Assembly (NCBI RefSeq): GCF_000423765.1
Contig: NZ_AUIP01000001.1
Coordinates: 186,001 to 250,000 of the forward strand
Length of the DNA stretch: 64,000 nucleotides
DNA from: Streptococcus porci DSM 23759
GTDB taxonomy: Bacteria; Bacillota; Bacilli; Lactobacillales; Streptococcaceae
Reading direction: 5' to 3'
The notes under the pieces were generated by a model. The model was not told the DNA's origin, did not search any database, and saw only the letters and a list, made by a program, of their open reading frames with translations. Of the stretch, positions 25,677 to 34,981 are shown in pieces. Both the position numbers and the translations under genes were made by a program. The first letter of the stretch is position 1. Every line of letters starts with the position of its first letter.

Positions 25677-26622
25677 ATACAACACAATGACTCTGCCTAT
25701 TTTTCTAGAATTTGTTGAGATACGTACCAAAGTTGCTAGCGTTTTTCCGATGTTTATTGGAATTTTTTGGGCAAGTTATCATTATCACGCTTTTAATTTA
25801 CTAAACACTTTTTTGTTTATCTTAGCAGTTATCAGTTTTGACATGTGTACAACAGCTATCAACAATACTATGGATTATATAAAAGCACTAGACGAATCTT
25901 ATAAAGAGAAAGATAATGTTATTGGGGCTAACCAGCTAAACTTTCAACAAATGGTGCATATTATTCTCGGCTTGCTAGCTTTTTCAATAGTTGTATCTCT
26001 CGGTTTGGTTTGGCGAACAGATTTAATTCTTTTACCCATGGGCGTTCTTTGCTTTTTAATTGGTATTTTTTATACCTTTGGTCCCATGCCCTTATCGCGC
26101 TTACCATTAGGGGAGATTTTTTCCGGGACTACCATGGGCTTCGGCATTTTCTTTCTAGCTATCTTTATTCAAAAGCCTGAGTTGCTGATATCAAGCCATT
26201 TTTCAGCAAATATCTTCCACGTTAGCCTGGCCTGGTTTGAACTACTGAAAACGATTTTCCTCAGTCTCCCTCTAGTGTTTCTGATTGCTAATATCATGTT
26301 GGCTAATAATCTTTGTGATTACGAACAAGATATTAAAAATGGCCGTTTCACCCTTGTTCATTATATTGGAAAAAGCAGGGGCATCACACTTTATACCCTT
26401 TTAAACCTTTCCTCATGGCTTCTGTGGCTTGTTTACCCATTAGCAGGGCTTTTACCTAAATGGACTTATCTAGGTCTGATTTTGATTGTTGCTGACCTCA
26501 AATTTTTACAAGCTTTTCGCAAAGAGCAAGTCAAGCGACTGACATTTATCAACGCCATCAAGAGTTTCGTTCTATTCTCGACCCTATATCTGATAAGCCT
26601 TATCCTAGCAACGCTATTATAA
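25651..26622 (+). CDS. dmkA: UbiA-family prenyltransferase (MenA/DmkA-like)
   Basis: 323-aa membrane protein with 8-9 helices. Prenyltransferase Asp-rich motifs: NNTMDYIKALDE (near residue 70) and NNLCDYEQDIKNGR (near residue 220). Predicted to prenylate 1,4-dihydroxy-2-naphthoate to demethylmenaquinone in the membrane. No DHNA synthesis genes are present here, so DHNA may come from elsewhere in the genome or from outside. Start 25651 lies within fmnB and lacks a ribosome site, so coupling is likely. Confidence 0.88.
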   Translation: MRITALSTKYNTMTLPIFLEFVEIRTKVASVFPMFIGIFWASYHYHAFNLLNTFLFILAVISFDMCTTAINNTMDYIKALDESYKEKDNVIGANQLNFQQMVHIILGLLAFSIVVSLGLVWRTDLILLPMGVLCFLIGIFYTFGPMPLSRLPLGEIFSGTTMGFGIFFLAIFIQKPELLISSHFSANIFHVSLAWFELLKTIFLSLPLVFLIANIMLANNLCDYEQDIKNGRFTLVHYIGKSRGITLYTLLNLSSWLLWLVYPLAGLLPKWTYLGLILIVADLKFLQAFRKEQVKRLTFINAIKSFVLFSTLYLISLILATLL

Positions 26623-26648
26623 AAATGCTGAGTTTTCTCAGCATTTTT
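26621..26648. terminator. Bidirectional terminator
   Basis: AAAAATGCTGAG / CTCAGCATTTTT between convergent dmkA and eetA-like genes. Confidence 0.9.
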
Positions 26649-26652
26649 GTTT

Positions 26653-27093
26653 TTAAAGAGGTAAGATCAGCTCCTCATCGTCAGAGTCAGTTCCCTCAGG
26701 AGCAATAATCTCGATAATAAGCTGATGAGGAAGACAGATGGATAGCTGATGTTCCTTGCTTATCCAGCCTGTATTAACCGCAATCTGGTCGGGGCTATTG
26801 TCTTCTTTAACTCGGATACGATCACCGTCAATTTCCACAATATTATATTGGCCTTCAGCGGGATAATAAGTCTTTTCCAGATGTTTGCCACCAGGAATTA
26901 AGTCAAATTCGTCAACAATATCACCATGGATTTTCACGACAGCAACTAGGTGAGTTTCGGTAGAAACCGTTTGATGACTTTGGCGATACCAAGTATATGC
27001 TAAAGGTAAAAATGATAACATGATAGACAAACCGATAAATACATAATCAAAAGGTTTGAAATTTGATAAGATGTTTTTTTTAGAAGATTTCAT
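26653..27093 (-). CDS. eetA: EetA-like NusG domain II protein
   Basis: 146-aa protein: one N-terminal membrane helix (DYVFIGLSIMLSFLPLAYTW), then an extracellular NusG-domain-II-like domain: VVKIHGDIVDEFDL, VEIDGDRIRVKEDNSPDQIA, GWISK..SICLPHQLIIEI. This combination is the EetA family found with eetB and flavinylated proteins. ATG 27093 is chosen because the promoter -10 lies 7 bases before it; upstream in-frame codons lie inside the promoter. Convergent with dmkA. Exact biochemical role is not established. Confidence 0.82.
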   Translation of the reverse strand: MKSSKKNILSNFKPFDYVFIGLSIMLSFLPLAYTWYRQSHQTVSTETHLVAVVKIHGDIVDEFDLIPGGKHLEKTYYPAEGQYNIVEIDGDRIRVKEDNSPDQIAVNTGWISKEHQLSICLPHQLIIEIIAPEGTDSDDEELILPL

Positions 27094-27100
27094 CTTATTT

Positions 27101-27129
27101 ATTGTAAAGGAAAAAAGATGAAAAGTAAA
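27101..27129 (-). promoter_or_regulatory. Promoter of the eetA-like gene (leaderless)
   Basis: Minus strand TTTACT, 17-base spacer, TACAAT, 7 bases, ATG. No ribosome site. Confidence 0.55.
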
Positions 27130-27210
27130 GATAGGAACATTTGTTACATAATTATATTTACGCAATATAGGTTGGACTATTATCTATTATAATGGAAGAA
27201 ACCCACAAAC

Positions 27211-27242
27211 ATCTTTCCGAAAAACTATAATTTTCTTGAAAC
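27211..27242 (+). other. dif_SL chromosome dimer resolution site
   Basis: ATCTTTCCGAAAAACTATAA (27211-27230) followed by TTTTCTTGAAAC matches the streptococcal/lactococcal dif_SL pattern used by XerS. It lies about 50 bases upstream of xerS, its usual place, and marks the terminus. Gene orientation switches here. Confidence 0.9.
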
Positions 27243-27264
27243 TTACATAAGGTTATGCTATACT
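27236..27264 (+). promoter_or_regulatory. xerS promoter overlapping dif_SL
   Basis: TTGAAA (27236-27241), 17 bases, TATACT (27259-27264) with extended TGC. The -35 is the right arm of dif_SL. Confidence 0.7.
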
Positions 27265-27294
27265 ACTCATATAGCTAAAAATCAGGAGAACATC

Positions 27295-28365
27295 ATGCGT
27301 CGTGAGTTATTACTGGAAAAAATTGAACAGCTAAAAGAAATCATGCCTTGGTATGTCTTGGAATATTACCAATCAAAGCTGGCTGTGCCTTACAGTTTTA
27401 CAACCTTATATGAATACTTGAAAGAATACCGTCGTTTTTTTGAATGGTTGCAGGATTCAGATTTGGTATCTGTGGAACGGATTGCTGACATTCCGCTGAA
27501 TGTTTTGGAACACCTGACCAAAAAAGATATGGAGGCCTTTATTCTTTATCTGCGGGAACGTCCCCTGCTGAACGCCAATACCACGCAGAATGGTGTGTCG
27601 CAGACCACCATTAACCGTACCCTGTCGGCACTTTCTAGTCTCTTCAAGTATTTAACCGAAGAAGTGGAAAATGATCAGGGCGAGCCCTACTTCTACCGCA
27701 ATGTCATGAAAAAGGTATCTACCAAGAAGAAGAAGGAAACCTTGGCGGCTCGGGCGGAGAATATCAAGCAGAAGCTCTTTTTGGGCGATGAGACTATGGA
27801 ATTTTTGGACTATGTGGACAAGGAATACCAGGTCAATCTCTCCAAACGTGCCCTCTCCTCCTTCCAAAAAAACAAGGAACGGGACTTGGCAATTTTGGCA
27901 CTTCTCTTGGCATCTGGTGTTCGTCTGTCTGAGGCGGTCAATCTAGACCTCCGTGATGTCAACCTCAAGATGATGATTATTGAGGTGACGCGTAAAGGTG
28001 GCAAGCGGGACTCAGTCAATGTGGCTAGTTTTGCAAAGCCCTATCTGGAAACTTACATGAGCATCCGTCAGCAACGCTACAAGGCTGAAAAAACGGATAC
28101 AGCCTTCTTCCTGTCCGAATACCGTGGTCTGCCCAATCGTATTGACGCATCTTCTATCGAAAAAATGGTGGGCAAGTACTCTGCAGACTTCAAGATACGC
28201 GTAACCCCCCACAAACTCCGTCATACGCTGGCAACACGGCTCTACGACGCCACCAAGTCGCAAGTTCTGGTCAGTCACCAGCTGGGCCACGCCAATACCC
28301 AGGTTACCGACCTCTACACCCATATCGTCAACGATGAGCAGAAAAATGCTCTGGATAAATTATAA
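27295..28365 (+). CDS. xerS: Tyrosine recombinase XerS
   Basis: 356-aa single-recombinase system resolving chromosome dimers at dif_SL together with FtsK. N-terminal SAM-like domain (1-150) and catalytic domain: [17 protein letters not shown] (Arg), TRKGGKRD (Lys), [11 protein letters not shown], and [15 protein letters not shown] (nucleophile Tyr). Length fits XerS rather than XerC/D (about 300). AGGAG precedes the ATG. Sits next to its target site. Confidence 0.97.
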   Translation: MRRELLLEKIEQLKEIMPWYVLEYYQSKLAVPYSFTTLYEYLKEYRRFFEWLQDSDLVSVERIADIPLNVLEHLTKKDMEAFILYLRERPLLNANTTQNGVSQTTINRTLSALSSLFKYLTEEVENDQGEPYFYRNVMKKVSTKKKKETLAARAENIKQKLFLGDETMEFLDYVDKEYQVNLSKRALSSFQKNKERDLAILALLLASGVRLSEAVNLDLRDVNLKMMIIEVTRKGGKRDSVNVASFAKPYLETYMSIRQQRYKAEKTDTAFFLSEYRGLPNRIDASSIEKMVGKYSADFKIRVTPHKLRHTLATRLYDATKSQVLVSHQLGHANTQVTDLYTHIVNDEQKNALDKL

Positions 28366-28392
28366 TTTTACGTAATATTAATTATGTAACAC

Positions 28393-28425
28393 AACACGAG
28401 TAAGCTCAAACTTACTCGTGTTTTC
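28393..28425. terminator. Terminator between xerS and pgm
   Basis: AACACGAGTAAG / CTTACTCGTGTT hairpin, T-rich on the + side; serves xerS and perhaps the convergent pgm. Confidence 0.85.
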
Positions 28426-28427
28426 AA

Positions 28428-29937
28428 TTATAGCAATTCTTTCAATTTTTCCTGATTGACAGCTGGGTACTGGTCCAAAAAGGCTGACAAGGTTTTCAAA
28501 ACGGCAGGAATATAGCCAGTCTGGTCATTTTCCACCTGCAAGACCAAGAGTGGCTCGTGGAGGCTCATGCGGAGCAAGAGCCAGCCTTCACCATAAGGCT
28601 CAGTCAGGTCAAACCGCACTCCTTCTTCGTTTTCTGGGTTAAAAGCAAAGCCTTCAAGGCTGGTTTGACGGAGGTCAGCAATGACCTGCTCACCAAGTGC
28701 TCGATAATCTGCCGCTTCTAGTTTGAACCGCACTTCTTGGGTTTCCAGCGGTTGTTTAAGCTGGGCAATCAAGTCGTCCAAGGACTTGCCTTCCGCTTGA
28801 AGTTTTGGTAAGAGCATGAGAATCTTAGCCGCCACATAGGTTCCGTCATCGAGGAAGTAATTTTCCTTAAAGGCAGCGTGTCCTGAGGTTTCGATAGCCA
28901 ACTGGCAATCAACTCCTTCTTGATTAGCTAAAATAGCACGGTTGATGACATTACGGTAACCTGAAATATAGCGAATTTGTTTGCCTCCCAGGCTTACTAT
29001 AAAGACCTTAAGGTGTTCGGTCGTTGGGGAATTGGTCACAATACTGGTTCCTGGATGTTCAGCTAGGACAATCTGACTGAGAACGGCAATCAGGTTGTTA
29101 CGATTGAGAATTTGACCTGACTTGGTCACTAGCGCGGCACGGTCAACGTCGGTATCAAAGATAATACCTAGGTCTGCACCTAGCTTCAAGACAGCCTGGC
29201 GAATGCTTTCCATTGCTTCCTTGTTATCAGGGTTTGGAACATGGTTTGGGAAGGTGCCGTCTGGGTCTAGGAATTGTGAGCCTGTGGTATCTGCTCCTAG
29301 CTCTGCCAAAACTTTCTCAGCAAAGAATCCTCCCGCACCATTTCCAGCATCAACGATAATGTTGAGATTGGCAAGTGGTTTTTCTTGTCCGTCACAGGCG
29401 GTACGAATTTTACCCACCAAGTCTTGGGAATAAGGCGTAATTAGGTCTGCACTGGTGATACTTCCAAGGGAAGAAGCTGGCAAGTCTTCGCTATGTGAGA
29501 GGATAAAGTCAATATCTTCATGCTCTGCTCCGCCATTTTCCGAAAAAATCTTAATGCCGTTGAAGCAATAGGGCAGGTGGCTGGCAGTGATCATGACACC
29601 AGCGTGGCACTTGAACTGCGGGTACTGGGTGCTCATGAAGAGAGCTGGCGTGGTGGCCATGCCAAAGTCAATCAGCTGAACCCCCCAGACGAACGGCTTC
29701 TTCTGTAAAGGCTGAAACCAAATCTGGACCGCTGAGGCGACTGTCTCGACCGATACCAATCTTGAGCTGTCCTTCTTGATAGGCTCGAGCCAGTTCTGGC
29801 TTCTGAGTTAGCCAATGAATCAGGCCACGGACGATTTCCTTGGTGGCTTGTGGAGTGAGATTGACAGCATATTCGTCTGTAGCGATAGCAATTCCACAAA
29901 TATCTGATCCATTTTGCAAGGCGTGATGATGGGACAT
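28428..29937 (-). pseudogene. Phosphoglucomutase/phosphomannomutase-family gene with a frameshift
   Basis: Alpha-D-phosphohexomutase interconverting hexose 1- and 6-phosphates. The N-terminal part (29937 to about 29680, SHHHALQNGSDICG...FTEEAVRLG) and the rest (VQLIDFGMATTPALF... with the catalytic TASHLP serine loop, FDTDVDRA metal loop and ETSGHAAF sugar loop) are in different frames. The break is at a run of six G on the coding strand (29681-29686); five would restore the frame. Every other family block is intact, so the lesion is recent, an assembly error, or a slippery-tract switch. Confidence 0.85.
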
Positions 29938-30012
29938 AGTGACCTCCTAATTCAAACTAAATTTAGTATATCATATTTTCGAAGCGGTTTCAAAATGAAA
30001 AAAGCACAGCTT

Positions 30013-30954
30013 TTACTGTACTTTAGTGATGCTTACAGTTGTACCAACTTCCAGTTGACTTTCGACGGAAATAGCTAGTTCCAACTGATTCAAGACCCGC
30101 TTGGTCAGATACAAGCCAAATCCTGTGGCTTTTTGGTGTTCACGGCCATTAAAACCTGTAAAACCTTCGTCAAACAGGCGTGGAATGTCTTCTGCCAAAA
30201 TGCCAATTCCCGTATCGGAAATGGAAATTCCCTTATTCAGTTCAATGGCTACCTTACCACCATTCTTATTGTACTTGAGGGCGTTGTCGATTATCTGTGA
30301 CAGGGCAAAACTAAGCCACTTTCTGTCGGTCTTCAGTAGCCAATTTCCATCGATGGTCACTGAAATGTCCTTTTGCAAGAACTGATTGCGGTATTTTTTG
30401 ACCAAATCGACCACTACTTCTCTCACTTCCACCTGCTCAAATCGAAAATCACTGGCATGGTTGGTCAGCTTGAGGTAGTTGAGGAGGTTTGCCATATAAT
30501 TGTCCAAGCGTAAGAGCTGGTGATTGACATCCTGCTGGTTGAGATTGTCAGTCTGGCTCATCAAAGACAAGGCAGCCAAAGGTACCTTCATCTGATGGGA
30601 CCACATTTTGACCATAGCTTGCAGGTCCTCTTCCCGTGATTTATAGACCAAAAGCTGCTCCCGTGTCGCCTCCTTCTCTGCCTCAATCAAGTTGAGATAG
30701 GCAAGGTCCACAGGCTTATTAAGTAGGGGCAGAGCTTCTTCATGGACATAGTCTTCCAAGGCTTTTATGCGGTTGCGAAATTTCCAGAAAAGGCCCACTG
30801 TCAGTAGGATTAAGAGAGTTAGGGACAATAGCAGAGCGTTTTGCAGGAATTCTGTGGGGAGTTGGTAAAGATAGAAGAGCAAGATAAAACTAGTAGCCAG
30901 AACAATGTAGGAGAAGTAAAAACTCCGGTATTCACGGATAAATTTTGCTATCAT
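30013..30954 (-). CDS. BceS-type sensor histidine kinase
   Basis: 313-aa intramembrane-sensing kinase: two N-terminal helices with almost no outside loop, H-box MWSHQMKVPLAALSLM, N-box DNALKYNKNGG, G-boxes ISDTGIGI and GFGLYLTKR. Kinases of this type detect cell-wall antibiotics through a partner BceAB transporter, encoded upstream in the same direction (compare S. mutans mbrD). Start overlaps the regulator stop by 4 bases. Confidence 0.9.
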   Translation of the reverse strand: MIAKFIREYRSFYFSYIVLATSFILLFYLYQLPTEFLQNALLLSLTLLILLTVGLFWKFRNRIKALEDYVHEEALPLLNKPVDLAYLNLIEAEKEATREQLLVYKSREEDLQAMVKMWSHQMKVPLAALSLMSQTDNLNQQDVNHQLLRLDNYMANLLNYLKLTNHASDFRFEQVEVREVVVDLVKKYRNQFLQKDISVTIDGNWLLKTDRKWLSFALSQIIDNALKYNKNGGKVAIELNKGISISDTGIGILAEDIPRLFDEGFTGFNGREHQKATGFGLYLTKRVLNQLELAISVESQLEVGTTVSITKVQ

Positions 30955-31625
30955 TTGACCAGGTACCCCACGCCACGAACGGTATGAATACGGTCAAAAC
31001 CAACTTCACTCACCTTCTTACGCAGACGAGTCATGTTGACATTAAGGGTATTCTGGTCGATAAATTCTTCATTTTCCCAGAGTTTTTCCAAGAGTTCTTC
31101 CTTGCTGACAATCTGCCCTTGTCTTTCTAGTAAGGCGGACAAAATCTTGGTTTCTGTAGGAGACAATTGAACCTGTTCCGATTCGTTTGAAAATCGCCCG
31201 TCCAAACTAAGCTGGAACTGGTCGATAGACAAATCAGTTGATTTGCTGAATTGATTAACCCGACGCAAGAAGGCACCGATTTTGGCATCCAAAATTCCCA
31301 GTGAAAAAGGCTTGGACACAAAATCATCACCACCCATGTTCATGGCCATGACCGCATTCATCTCATCATCGCTAGAGGAGATAAAGATAATGGGCATGGT
31401 CATGCTTTTACGGATTTCTGTCGTCCAGTAAAAGCCGTTGTAATAGGGTAGGCTAATATCCATCAGCACCAAGTCTGGTTTGATTTCCGCCACTTCCTGA
31501 CTGACAGCTCGGAAATTCTGCACACTTTCCACCTGATACGATTTGCCTAGGTGCTGCTTCAAGAGCTGGACAATCATCTCATCGTCTTCAACAATATAAA
31601 TCTTTGCTTTTTTCATCTTCTTCAT
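30951..31625 (-). CDS. BceR-type response regulator
   Basis: 224-aa OmpR-family regulator. Receiver domain with EDDE acidic pocket, phosphorylated Asp in LVLMDISLP and the K switch (SKPFS); C-terminal winged helix with MTRLRKKV and IHTVRGVGYLV. Equivalent to S. mutans mbrC. Likely binds the CTTACA/TGTAAG palindrome at 35612-35627. Two starts are possible (31625 or 31616); neither has a strong ribosome site. Confidence 0.92.
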   Translation of the reverse strand: MKKMKKAKIYIVEDDEMIVQLLKQHLGKSYQVESVQNFRAVSQEVAEIKPDLVLMDISLPYYNGFYWTTEIRKSMTMPIIFISSSDDEMNAVMAMNMGGDDFVSKPFSLGILDAKIGAFLRRVNQFSKSTDLSIDQFQLSLDGRFSNESEQVQLSPTETKILSALLERQGQIVSKEELLEKLWENEEFIDQNTLNVNMTRLRKKVSEVGFDRIHTVRGVGYLVK

Positions 31626-31630
31626 TCTGC

Positions 31631-31659
31631 AAAAGCCAGGACACAGGTCTTGGCTTTTT
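31631..31659 (-). terminator. Hairpin between the toxin gene and the response regulator
   Basis: AAAAGCCAGGAC / GTCTTGGCTTTT imperfect hairpin; on the minus strand it ends CTTTTGC just before the regulator start. May lower read-through into the two-component genes. Confidence 0.55.
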
Positions 31660-31915
31660 ATATACTTCCATTTCTCATTTTGAGGCTTGTAATAATCACT
31701 TTGTCGTCCTCAATACTGACGATAACCCTGTAGTTACCGATACGGTACCGCCATTGGCCAGAACGATTGGCAGTCAAAGCTTTTCCGTATTGTCTAGGGT
31801 TGTCACACCCGTCAATATGCTTATAAAGATACCGCAAAATCAAACTTGCAGCAGTTTTATCCAACTTTCGAATTTGCTTTTGAGTCTTAACGGACAAAAT
31901 AACCTTATAACTCAA
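31658..31915 (-). CDS. relE: RelE/ParE-family toxin
   Basis: 85-aa type II toxin: SYKVILSVKTQKQIRKLD start, YGKALTANRSGQWRYRIGNYRVIVSIEDDKV core, ITSLKMR end. RelE-like toxins are ribosome-dependent endoribonucleases. Its start overlaps the antitoxin by 11 bases. It is inserted, with its antitoxin, between the BceAB permease and the BceRS genes. Confidence 0.92.
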   Translation of the reverse strand: MSYKVILSVKTQKQIRKLDKTAASLILRYLYKHIDGCDNPRQYGKALTANRSGQWRYRIGNYRVIVSIEDDKVIITSLKMRNGSI

Positions 31916-32144
31916 TACCCAACTCCTCAGCCATTTGTTCTAGTGTTAACGGCTCAATTCCATTCGCCAAGTCTTCTTGGTATTCTGCCCAAGCTATGTC
32001 TGCCACACGGGCATCGTATTCATCTTCAAGGGCTTCAAGGGTTTTAGTCCGAATGAGTTCTGACAAACTGACACCTTCAAACTTTGCCATAGCCTGCATA
32101 AAGAGCTTGTCCTGCTCAGAAACTTTCAATGTAATAGCTGCCAT
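31905..32144 (-). CDS. relB: RelB/DinJ-type antitoxin
   Basis: 79-aa ribbon-helix-helix antitoxin: ITLKVSEQDKLFMQAMAKFE, GVSLSELIRTKTLEALEDEYD DNA-binding part, acidic toxin-binding C-terminus. It should repress its own operon. GAGGTGAGA ribosome site upstream. Same strand as the flanking operon. Confidence 0.9.
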   Translation of the reverse strand: MAAITLKVSEQDKLFMQAMAKFEGVSLSELIRTKTLEALEDEYDARVADIAWAEYQEDLANGIEPLTLEQMAEELGIEL

Positions 32145-32206
32145 TTTCTCACCTCTTCGAGTATTCCTTTGGTATTACCATTGTAACACCATTTCCCTGA
32201 AAAAGC

Positions 32207-32235
32207 AAGAAATCTCGCACAAGGCGAGACTTCTG
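32207..32235 (-). terminator. Hairpin after the BceB-type permease gene
   Basis: AGAAATCTCGC / GCGAGACTTCT imperfect hairpin right after the stop, with T-rich tail on the minus strand. Separates the transporter genes from the toxin-antitoxin pair. Confidence 0.7.
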
Positions 32236-34206
32236 CTACCGTTCAATAATGCGGTAATAGGTGCGACTGGTCCACTTGTAAATGACAAAGTAAATCAAGG
32301 CAACTGCAAGCAAAGTAATTCCACTAACCGTATAAATCATTAGTGATGAGGTAACACCAAAACTCAGTAGCATTTGCTTGAGCATGACAAGGGCGATGAT
32401 AAAGTGTAGGGTCGCCATGACCAAAGGCATAAAGAAGACCGTAAGTGTTTGGGAGTTAATGGTCTTTTTGACCGCTGCTGCACTCATGCCCACTTCTTGT
32501 AAAATCTTGTAGGATTTCTTGTCCTCATGCCCTTCCGAGTACTGCTTGTAGTAGATAATCAAGGCTGCCCCCAGTAGGAAACTAATGCCCAACAAGAAAC
32601 CAGTGAAGAGGAAACCGCCTGTAAAGCCCATCAGTAAATTGTTGAAATCCGTACGTTGCATGACATTTCCAAGATATTCTCCATTTTCATCGAGAATTTC
32701 ATATATTTCACCAGATTGCTCTCCAAGAGTGAGTACCTCTTCATCAGTCAAGTCAGTAAAGACACGGTAGTCCATGCTAACCTGATAGCCTTGTGGATTA
32801 TTGGACTCATAATACTCACGAACAGCATCCAACACAGTGTCATCACTGACTACCATAACGGCGGCATTTAGCGTATTGTAGATGTCTGGGAAAATAGCCT
32901 GGTCAAGATTGGCTACATTCTCAAAGGTTTGATCGCCCAAAACAAGCTTCTTCAGCGATGGTTTTTCGCTCGGACGCATAAAGACCATTTGATTGGCAGC
33001 AAGCTCTGGCAGTTCATTCCCCAATTTCCTGAAATCATCTTGGGTGATGAAGTAGGTAAAGGCCATTTTGTTAAAATCTGGATTAGAAATGGTTTCTGGG
33101 CTAATGACAATCTCTTCACCACCATCATAGACCAGACCAGCTTGGTAGGTCAGGTAGGATAGTTTGTCATCGGCTTTTTCTGGAAAATGGCTGAGCACCG
33201 ATTGCTGATAGGCAGCTTCACCTTGACTTCTATCCGAAACAGGATAGGTAATAGATGTTTCCTTGGGATATAGTGCACCTGTCATACTGCTCATACCTGT
33301 ATAAAGGGAGGTTGTGGTCGCAATGGTCACAAAGGCCATGACTGCAAGCAGTGTAATGTTGGCCAAACCCGTTGCGTGCTGTTTCATCCGAAAAATCATC
33401 TGCGATGTGGTAATGAAATGCTCTGGCGTATAGAAATACCGCTTGTTTTTCCGACGAGTCTTCAAATACCAAGTCATAAAGCTGATGTAGAACAGATAGG
33501 TCCCCGCAATGACAAAGAGCACAGCGATAAAGAACCGATAGATAACAGCTAGACCTTCTGCTTTAGATGAAAGTGATAGGTAGTATCCAACACCCAGTCC
33601 CACTACACCAAGGGCAGCCAGAAGGACATTGCCACGTGGCTCCTTCTCACCTTTCTCACTAGCTCGGAACAAAATCAGCGGACTGGTCTTGCCAATGGTT
33701 CGAATGGCCAGCAATTCCAAGAGGAAAAAGAAACCAGCAAAGAGAAAGGCAGTCATGACAAAGGCCAGAGGCTCTATTCCAAAATGCAAATCACTATAAT
33801 GTGTTATATTGACAAAAATCAAGTAGAGAACATTTGAAAACACACCTGCTAAGACAGAACCAAGAACCACAACTAGCAAGAAAATCATCATCAATTCGAG
33901 GCTAGCTATCAAGGCTACTTTTTTCTTGTTCATCCCCAGCATGTTATAAAGACCAAATTCCCTCGCCCGTTGTTTCATCAGGAAATTAAAACTATAAATC
34001 TCCATAATGACCGAGAAAATGGTTAGAACAACGACACCAAGACCGATAGATATGGCACCAGAACCCATGGTCTTCATAACTGGACTTAGCATGAGTAAGA
34101 ACATGGAACAAATCAGAGTAAATAGCACAAGACTGGCTAAAACAAAGGGAGCAAAAACACCCATGGATTTTCGGATATTTTGCCCAGCAAGTTTGAGGTA
34201 AAACAT
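32236..34206 (-). CDS. BceB-type ABC transporter permease
   Basis: 656-aa FtsX-family permease with about ten helices and one large extracellular domain (about residues 305-515) between helices 7 and 8, the hallmark of peptide-antibiotic detoxification transporters. Works with the ATPase to release antibiotics such as bacitracin from their lipid targets and signals to the BceS-type kinase. Starts directly after the ATPase stop. Confidence 0.93.
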   Translation of the reverse strand: MFYLKLAGQNIRKSMGVFAPFVLASLVLFTLICSMFLLMLSPVMKTMGSGAISIGLGVVVLTIFSVIMEIYSFNFLMKQRAREFGLYNMLGMNKKKVALIASLELMMIFLLVVVLGSVLAGVFSNVLYLIFVNITHYSDLHFGIEPLAFVMTAFLFAGFFFLLELLAIRTIGKTSPLILFRASEKGEKEPRGNVLLAALGVVGLGVGYYLSLSSKAEGLAVIYRFFIAVLFVIAGTYLFYISFMTWYLKTRRKNKRYFYTPEHFITTSQMIFRMKQHATGLANITLLAVMAFVTIATTTSLYTGMSSMTGALYPKETSITYPVSDRSQGEAAYQQSVLSHFPEKADDKLSYLTYQAGLVYDGGEEIVISPETISNPDFNKMAFTYFITQDDFRKLGNELPELAANQMVFMRPSEKPSLKKLVLGDQTFENVANLDQAIFPDIYNTLNAAVMVVSDDTVLDAVREYYESNNPQGYQVSMDYRVFTDLTDEEVLTLGEQSGEIYEILDENGEYLGNVMQRTDFNNLLMGFTGGFLFTGFLLGISFLLGAALIIYYKQYSEGHEDKKSYKILQEVGMSAAAVKKTINSQTLTVFFMPLVMATLHFIIALVMLKQMLLSFGVTSSLMIYTVSGITLLAVALIYFVIYKWTSRTYYRIIER

Positions 34207-34959
34207 CTACTCACCCCCTAAAAGTGCAGACATATTGAGCGAAATCTCCTTGGCAAAGTCTTGATTGCTCTTGTCTGCTTTGTACAGTTGATGAAAAATG
34301 CGACCATCTTTGATAAAGAGTACCCGTTTGGCGTGGCTGGCTGCGTTGGCCGAGTGGGTCACCATGAGAATGGTTTGACCGTCACGGTTAATCTCTTCAA
34401 ACAAATTCAACAAGTCTTCCGAATTGCGATAATCTAGGGCAGCCGTCGGTTCATCCGCTAGGACAATCTGTGGCTGGGTAATCAAACTACGAGCAATGGC
34501 CACGCGCTGCTTTTGTCCACCAGATAGTTCAAAGGGACGTTTTTTCAGCAAATCTTGAATGCGCAGTTTGGGAGCCAGCACTTTCAAACCTTTCTCCATT
34601 TCTTGGTGACTAGTGCGTGCCAATACGAGAGGTAAAAAGATATTGTCTTGGATGGACAGGGTGTCCAAGAGATTAAAATCTTGGAAGACAAAGCCTAGGT
34701 TACGCAAACGGAAATCGGCCAGCTTGCTTTCCTTGATTTTCGTAATATCTTGATTATTTAAGATAACCGAACCTCTCGTCGGCTTGTCCAAGGTTGCTAG
34801 AATATTGAGCAAAGTCGTCTTACCTGAACCACTTTCACCCATGATGGCGATAAACTCACCCTCTTCTACCTTAAAATCCACATCTTGCAAGGCACGAGTT
34901 TCCTCTTTTGAAAAACGTGTTCGATAAACTTTTTCTAAATGATTGATTTCTAATAACAT
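34207..34959 (-). CDS. BceA-type ABC transporter ATPase
   Basis: 250-aa ATPase: Walker [10 protein letters not shown], signature [14 protein letters not shown], Walker [14 protein letters not shown]-loop VTHSA. MacB/BceA family; partner of the adjacent permease (compare S. mutans mbrA). Confidence 0.95.
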   Translation of the reverse strand: MLLEINHLEKVYRTRFSKEETRALQDVDFKVEEGEFIAIMGESGSGKTTLLNILATLDKPTRGSVILNNQDITKIKESKLADFRLRNLGFVFQDFNLLDTLSIQDNIFLPLVLARTSHQEMEKGLKVLAPKLRIQDLLKKRPFELSGGQKQRVAIARSLITQPQIVLADEPTAALDYRNSEDLLNLFEEINRDGQTILMVTHSANAASHAKRVLFIKDGRIFHQLYKADKSNQDFAKEISLNMSALLGGE

Positions 34960-34981
34960 AGTTACTCCTACTTTTCTTTAT

